Source: Chryseobacterium oranimense (lineage in GTDB: Bacteria; Bacteroidota; Bacteroidia; Flavobacteriales; Weeksellaceae). From it: 64,000 bases of DNA. The stretch lies in the NCBI RefSeq assembly GCF_025244725.1, contig NZ_CP104203.1, forward strand, positions 496,001 to 560,000. Reading direction: 5' to 3'. The notes beneath the pieces were generated by a model, which made no database searches, was not told the origin of the DNA, and saw nothing but the letters and a program-made list of their open reading frames with translations. Below are positions 59,878 through 64,000 of the stretch, one piece after another (positions within the stretch are counted from its first letter, which is position 1; every line of letters starts with the position of its first letter). Position numbers and translations under genes: made by a program.

Positions 59878-62217
59878 ATGGAAAATAATCAAGATATAGA
59901 TAAAAGATTCAATGAGGCTTCCAAGCTTTCAGAAGAACCGGCTGTTTTTCCGGGTTTTGATAAAGTCTGGACAAAAGTTGAAGAGAAGCTAGATAAAAAA
60001 GAAGAAAAGAAGAGAATATTGCCGGTTTGGTTTCCTTATGGAGTTGCGGCAAGTTTAGTTATCGGTTTGGGAGTATTTTATTTCATTAGTAAAAATAAAA
60101 CTGTTGATATTTCAAAACCTGTCATCGTAGAAAACAGAATAGAAGCCCGTCCTGAAAAAAATACTGTCCAGGTAGTTGACAGTATAGTAAAATCCAATAT
60201 TCAAAAGGAAATTGAAGTTTCAAAATCATCTCAAAAAGCTCCTGCTCTAGCTTATGAGCCTGAAGTCATTAAAAAAGCTGGTGATAGCAGATATAATGAA
60301 ATCTATTCTTCAAGGAAACCAGAGTATTCAACAAATGAATATCTGATTAAAAAGAAAGATGAAACAGTAACAGCAATACCTGAAAGAAGAGGAGGACAAT
60401 GGAAAGATACAACGAAAACGCAGGAGATTGAAGAAGTGGTAATGGTAGCAGCTATGGGCGTTAAGAAAAAAGTGGATATGGTAACATCTTCATCAACCAT
60501 TACGGTTACTTCAACGGAGAAACCAGGCAGTATGTCAGTGGCTTCTGCCTTAAGTGGTAAAGTAGCAGGATTGGAAATTTCATCAGGCTCGGGAAAATCT
60601 TCAGAAATACGGATAAGAGGTTCAAAAAGCATTAGCACAGGGAAACCGTTATTTGTAGTAGATGGAAAGGTGTTTGAATCAGATTTGTTCAGTGTATTGG
60701 ACGCTAAAAATGTCAAAGAATTAAGAGTTATTAAAGGAGCAGAAGCTGCCGCTTTATATGGAAGCAAGGCAAGTGATGGAGTAATTCTGGTAACCACTAA
60801 AGGATTATCAAAATCTGATTTAGAAAAACTTAAAGAGGAAGTATCCAAAAAAGCTGAAGAAACCATAAAAGAACCGGAACCGGAGCTTCCTAAAGCAGGG
60901 CAGCTGACGGCTGGAGAAGTAAACGATTTCTCAAAATGGGACTACTGGAAAGATATTGCTATTCCTACTCTTGATGAATATAAAAACACCTGGAAGTTCT
61001 TCCCTGATAAACGTGTATCCGTGCAGTTGGTGAATAAAAACAGAAAACCGGTAATCGGGGAAAAACTAAAATTGCTAAATGATAAAAAACAAATTATCTG
61101 GGAAGCTGTCTCCAATAACCTGGGAAATGCAGAATTGTGGATAGATCCTATGAAAAGTGGTGATCAGGTTTCCGGGAAGTTTTATCTGGCTGATGGTTCA
61201 GGCCAGATCATCAGCAGCAATATCAGGGATTTCAGGAGCGGGCAGAACCTTATTATTCTGGATAAGCCATGCATTACCCACAGAAATCTGGATCTCGCAT
61301 TTGTAGTGGATGCAACAGGGTCTATGGGCGATGAGATTTCCTATCTGCAGTCTGAACTTCTTGATGTTTTAAGAAAAGTTGAAAGCAATCTGAAAAATAC
61401 AACCGTAAGATACGGATCTGTGTTTTACAGAGATCAGGGGGATGAATATGTGACCAGAAAATTCGATTTTTCGGATAAAGCAGAAGATCTGGTTAGTTTT
61501 ATTAAAAAACAGACGGCTGGCGGAGGCGGAGATACCCCTGAAGCAGTAGTTGAAGCCATGCAGGTTTCCATTGATGATCTGAAATGGAGCAGTGAAAATT
61601 CAGCTAAAATTATGTTTCTGATTCTTGATGCACCGCCGCACCATTCGGATGAGAATATCAATAAACTCTATGAAAAGATAAAACTGGCAGCCCAAAAAGG
61701 AATTACAGTTATTCCTTTGGCAGCAAGCGATACGGATAAGCAGACGGAATATCTGATGAGAACTTTTGCATTACTGACAAACGGAACATACACTTTCCTT
61801 ACCAATGACAGCGGAATCGGGAATGATCATATAAAACCGACCATTGACTCCTATGAAGTTGAAAAGCTGAATGCTTTACTTCTACGATTAATCCTTCAGA
61901 GAGCCACTCTTCCGGAATGCAGTGACGGTATCTCAAACGATTATCTGAACAAAAAGCTTGAAACGGAAGTTAATAACCAGCCGGAATCCAGAACGGTGAT
62001 TTTTCCCAACCCTACCAAAGGAGTCATCAATATAAAATCAGGAAAGGTCATAGATGAGCTGTTTTTATATGATCTGGCAGGAAAGATCATCATGAGAAAA
62101 GAGAATCTGAGCGAAGGTAAAAACACAATTGATATCACTTCTTACCCCCAGAGTATTTATCTCCTGAGATTAAGAACAAAAGATCAATGGGAAACCTTTA
62201 AAGTGATTAAAAATTAA
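59878..62217 (+). CDS. Sigma-linked TonB plug + vWA + T9SS sorting-domain fusion protein
   Basis: 779 residues with a rare domain order. Residues 1-48 are charged and cytosolic (anti-sigma-like position), 49-70 one TM, about 70-180 a linker, 185-310 a SusC/RagA-type plug (VASALSGKVAGLEI, EIRIRGSKSISTGKPLFVVDG, VIKGAEAAALYGSKASDGVILVTTKG), 375-450 a beta module, 470-680 a vWA domain with the MIDAS DATGS (478-482), GDTPEA (551) and LDAPPHH (583), and 706-779 a T9SS type A end (VIFPNPTKGVINIK...FKVIKN). No barrel follows the plug. A Sec signal for T9SS is absent unless the TM serves as one. It follows an ECF sigma gene by 11 bases. Confidence 0.88.
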   Translation: MENNQDIDKRFNEASKLSEEPAVFPGFDKVWTKVEEKLDKKEEKKRILPVWFPYGVAASLVIGLGVFYFISKNKTVDISKPVIVENRIEARPEKNTVQVVDSIVKSNIQKEIEVSKSSQKAPALAYEPEVIKKAGDSRYNEIYSSRKPEYSTNEYLIKKKDETVTAIPERRGGQWKDTTKTQEIEEVVMVAAMGVKKKVDMVTSSSTITVTSTEKPGSMSVASALSGKVAGLEISSGSGKSSEIRIRGSKSISTGKPLFVVDGKVFESDLFSVLDAKNVKELRVIKGAEAAALYGSKASDGVILVTTKGLSKSDLEKLKEEVSKKAEETIKEPEPELPKAGQLTAGEVNDFSKWDYWKDIAIPTLDEYKNTWKFFPDKRVSVQLVNKNRKPVIGEKLKLLNDKKQIIWEAVSNNLGNAELWIDPMKSGDQVSGKFYLADGSGQIISSNIRDFRSGQNLIILDKPCITHRNLDLAFVVDATGSMGDEISYLQSELLDVLRKVESNLKNTTVRYGSVFYRDQGDEYVTRKFDFSDKAEDLVSFIKKQTAGGGGDTPEAVVEAMQVSIDDLKWSSENSAKIMFLILDAPPHHSDENINKLYEKIKLAAQKGITVIPLAASDTDKQTEYLMRTFALLTNGTYTFLTNDSGIGNDHIKPTIDSYEVEKLNALLLRLILQRATLPECSDGISNDYLNKKLETEVNNQPESRTVIFPNPTKGVINIKSGKVIDELFLYDLAGKIIMRKENLSEGKNTIDITSYPQSIYLLRLRTKDQWETFKVIKN

Positions 62218-62382
62218 AAGGATGATAATCACAATTGGTAAGATTAATATAAAAATCATCCAGAAATAGCATTAGAACAGGCATTGTAAAAAATGTCTGT
62301 TTTATTTTATAATTAATTTTCAAAAATTATTGAAAATTCAAAAAATATAATTACATTTGTTATAGAAATAAAAAGAGAAATA

Positions 62383-62886
62383 ATGAAACTTTCAGAAGCA
62401 AAAGAAAAATACGTACAAACCTGGGGAACATTCGCTACGAACTGGGGAATCAACCGTACTATGGCTCAGGTTCATGCACTGCTTCTGGCAAGTGGGAAAC
62501 CTTTATCTACGGATGAGGTGATGGAGCAGCTGGAAATTTCAAGAGGAAATGCCAACATGAATCTACGGGCACTGATAGATTGGGGAATTGTAAGAAAAGA
62601 ATTCATCAAAGGCGACCGCAAAGAATATTTCGTAGCAGAAAAAGATATCTGGTACCTGTTCAAACAGATTACAAAAGAACGCAGAAAAAGAGAAATAGAA
62701 CCTGTGATTTCTTTTTTGGAAGAACTGAAAAATATTGACGATAAAGATTCCGAGGAAGCCAGAGAATTTATAAAGCTGATGGAAGATTTCAGTTCTGTGA
62801 CAGGAAAGATCAACAATATTATGGATCTTGCCATTAAAAGTGACGACCACTGGCTGGTAGGGAAAATCACCAACCTGTTGAAATAA
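62383..62886 (+). CDS. GbsR/MarR family transcriptional regulator
   Basis: 167 residues. The N-terminal winged HTH (about 10-75: GINRTMAQVHALLLASGKPLSTDEVMEQLEISRGNANMNLRALIDWGIVRK, in parts) is of the GbsR subtype, which in Bacillus answers choline. A charged, helical C-terminal dimer part follows. It leads a set of small membrane-protein genes in the same direction, with 77 bases to the next; regulator and targets are likely one unit. Confidence 0.88.
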   Translation: MKLSEAKEKYVQTWGTFATNWGINRTMAQVHALLLASGKPLSTDEVMEQLEISRGNANMNLRALIDWGIVRKEFIKGDRKEYFVAEKDIWYLFKQITKERRKREIEPVISFLEELKNIDDKDSEEAREFIKLMEDFSSVTGKINNIMDLAIKSDDHWLVGKITNLLK

Positions 62887-62963
62887 GAAAATAGAAGAGG
62901 ACTCAAATCCTTTTTTATTTGAACTTAATTTTCAAAAATTACTGAAAATATAATACATACAAG

Positions 62964-63308
62964 ATGTTCAATATAATATCATATATCATTTTCCTTACGG
63001 TGAGTTTTTACATCACCATCGATGTGGGAAGAAGATGCTTTCAGGCCGGAAAGTCCTATCTGGAATATCTTCTTCATGATAAAGGAATGTGTCTTACGAT
63101 CAACAGGATACTTCTCGGATGCTATTATTTGCTGAATCTCGGATATATTGCTGTTAACCTTGCATTCTGGGACAAAGTAGACTCTGTAGAAGAACTTATT
63201 TCAGTGACGGCAGCCCGTATCGGATACATAGCTTTAATCCTTTGTGTACTGCATTATATGAACATTTTCACCCTTTACTTCTTAAAAAATAAACTAACCT
63301 TAAAATAA
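62964..63308 (+). CDS. Small membrane protein, paralogue A
   Basis: 114 residues with three hydrophobic segments (about 1-18, 43-65, 84-106). I do not recognise the family. It aligns by eye with the next protein: N-x-LLGCYYLLNLGYIAVN and DSVEELISVTAARIGYIALILCVLHYMNIF correspond to GFYLLNIGFALCI and ETVERLVVALSRKIGGFSIYLGIMMLLNLL. It begins 77 bases after the GbsR-type regulator. Confidence 0.75.
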   Translation: MFNIISYIIFLTVSFYITIDVGRRCFQAGKSYLEYLLHDKGMCLTINRILLGCYYLLNLGYIAVNLAFWDKVDSVEELISVTAARIGYIALILCVLHYMNIFTLYFLKNKLTLK

Positions 63309-63315
63309 CACAGTT

Positions 63316-63720
63316 ATGAACACTACAATTTTAACTACCACAACGTACAATTTTTCAGCGTACATGATTTATCTGCCCATTGTCATTGCTCTTACCGTAT
63401 TGGTATCCCAGTTTCTGTTCAAAAATTCAAAAACATTCATGATTGATATTTTTCACCAGAAAGAAGACATCGCAATGGCTACAAACTCTCTCTTTAAAAT
63501 TGGCTTTTACCTCCTGAATATCGGTTTTGCCTTATGCATCATTGAATTTTTCCAGATTGAAACCGTAGAAAGATTAGTTGTTGCTTTAAGTAGAAAGATC
63601 GGTGGATTTTCCATCTATCTCGGAATTATGATGCTATTGAACTTATTACTATTCTTAAAAGGCCGTAAACATGCCATGAATAAAGAAAAACTTATAGAAA
63701 ATGAAGACACTGATATTTAA
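63316..63720 (+). CDS. Small membrane protein, paralogue B
   Basis: 134 residues with three or four hydrophobic segments, starting 7 bases after the previous stop. It shares the GFYLLNIGF and VERLVVALSRKIGG pattern with paralogue A, so the pair may form a hetero-oligomer in the inner membrane. Function unknown. A 28-codon overlapping frame at its end is not called. Confidence 0.75.
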   Translation: MNTTILTTTTYNFSAYMIYLPIVIALTVLVSQFLFKNSKTFMIDIFHQKEDIAMATNSLFKIGFYLLNIGFALCIIEFFQIETVERLVVALSRKIGGFSIYLGIMMLLNLLLFLKGRKHAMNKEKLIENEDTDI

Positions 63721-63792
63721 AATCTGGATGTACCTTACCTTCAGGTCTTCCAACAAAAGAACCAGAGGCGATTTTTTAACCTTTTAAAATTA

Positions 63793-64000
63793 ATGATCAT
63801 GAAAACCTTTGCAAAATACAACTTCTATATCCAATTAGTGATTTTAATTATAGGAATTATCTCAATCTTTACAATGGATAATTCTTCTTTTGGAGGACTG
63901 TCATTTCACTATATGGTAGGGATTTCTCAACTAATAAGCTATATAATCAAGCTTTTTTTAAAGGAAGAAAAATCTATACTTTTCATTATTTACGGAGTAT
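63793..64000 (+). CDS. Membrane protein, 3' end cut by window
   Basis: The frame opens with ATG at 63793 (ATC, ATG follow; 63799 is an alternative) and runs off the window. The visible part reads MKTFAKYNFYIQLVILIIGIIS, a loop with GGLSFHYMVG and then a second hydrophobic stretch, so it is another small membrane protein in the same direction as paralogues A and B. No family recognised. Confidence 0.65.
   Translation, partial: MIMKTFAKYNFYIQLVILIIGIISIFTMDNSSFGGLSFHYMVGISQLISYIIKLFLKEEKSILFIIYGV

Noticed and set aside
60303..60866. 187-codon frame on the minus strand inside the plug/vWA gene
   Set aside because: Antisense to conserved plug sequence; composition of a shadow frame.
63701..63787. 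28-codon frame overlapping the end of paralogue B
   Set aside because: No conservation pattern, no leader features and basic low-complexity composition; not enough to call a gene.

Overview
The window reads as chromosomal DNA of a flavobacterium, most likely Chryseobacterium or a close relative. I base this on moderate-to-low GC, Flavobacteriia-type promoters (TTG about 20 bases before TAnnTTTG), type IX secretion C-terminal sorting domains, a TonB receptor paired with a DUF4249 lipoprotein, a fused E1 alpha/beta 2-oxoacid dehydrogenase, an Elizabethkingia-like GH109 enzyme and MKNLKKL...GG-leader peptides. I recognised no rRNA, tRNA, CRISPR array, IS transposase or prophage. About 50 genes are supported; the first and last are cut by the window edges.

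Layout. 0-6.4 kb: a partial acyltransferase, then an ergothioneine-type cluster (egtD, egtB) joined to a two-gene ABC importer whose permease carries a fused binding domain in swapped half order. 6.5-9.7 kb: a cytosolic-looking trypsin-like protease, an unrecognised 219-residue protein and a 1.2 kb array of 308-bp tandem repeats. 9.8-17 kb: a TonB receptor/DUF4249 pair, a LysE exporter, an AraC regulator, a siderophore-interacting protein and a T9SS cargo protein. 17.7-25 kb: secreted proteins, a methyltransferase, an Lrp regulator divergent from a 14-TM MFS pump, a phosphoesterase, DUF2652 and an AT-rich HNH nuclease gene.

25-34 kb: a periplasmic GH3 glycosidase, then an EamA transporter plus metNIQ operon. 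That operon is preceded by a 32-codon Met/Cys-rich leader peptide and an 11-bp-stem terminator, which together look like an attenuator. topB follows. 34-41 kb: an AraC-controlled aldehyde dehydrogenase/GMC oxidoreductase pair, a thioesterase, a small membrane protein, an S9 peptidase and a DNA glycosylase. 41.7-45.1 kb: a perfect-TIR MITE-like element and an overlapping three-gene operon (GH109, sugar nucleotidyltransferase, APH-type sugar kinase) that would make an aminosugar salvage route. 45-56 kb: housekeeping genes (AIM24, queA, rlmN, sterol desaturase, polyprenyl synthase, fused 2-oxoacid dehydrogenase E1) and secreted proteins.

56-64 kb: an HxlR/old-yellow-enzyme pair with a cluster of GTTAC boxes, two paralogous GG-leader cysteine peptides beside an exported papain-like peptidase, an ECF sigma factor with a very unusual partner (one TM, SusC-type plug, vWA and T9SS sorting domains), and a GbsR/MarR regulator leading small membrane proteins.

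The most unusual items are the methionine leader/attenuator, the permuted binding domain in the egt cluster, the sigma-linked plug/vWA/T9SS fusion, the GH109-kinase-nucleotidyltransferase operon, the GG-leader peptides and the CAGATTNNN family of intergenic inverted repeats.
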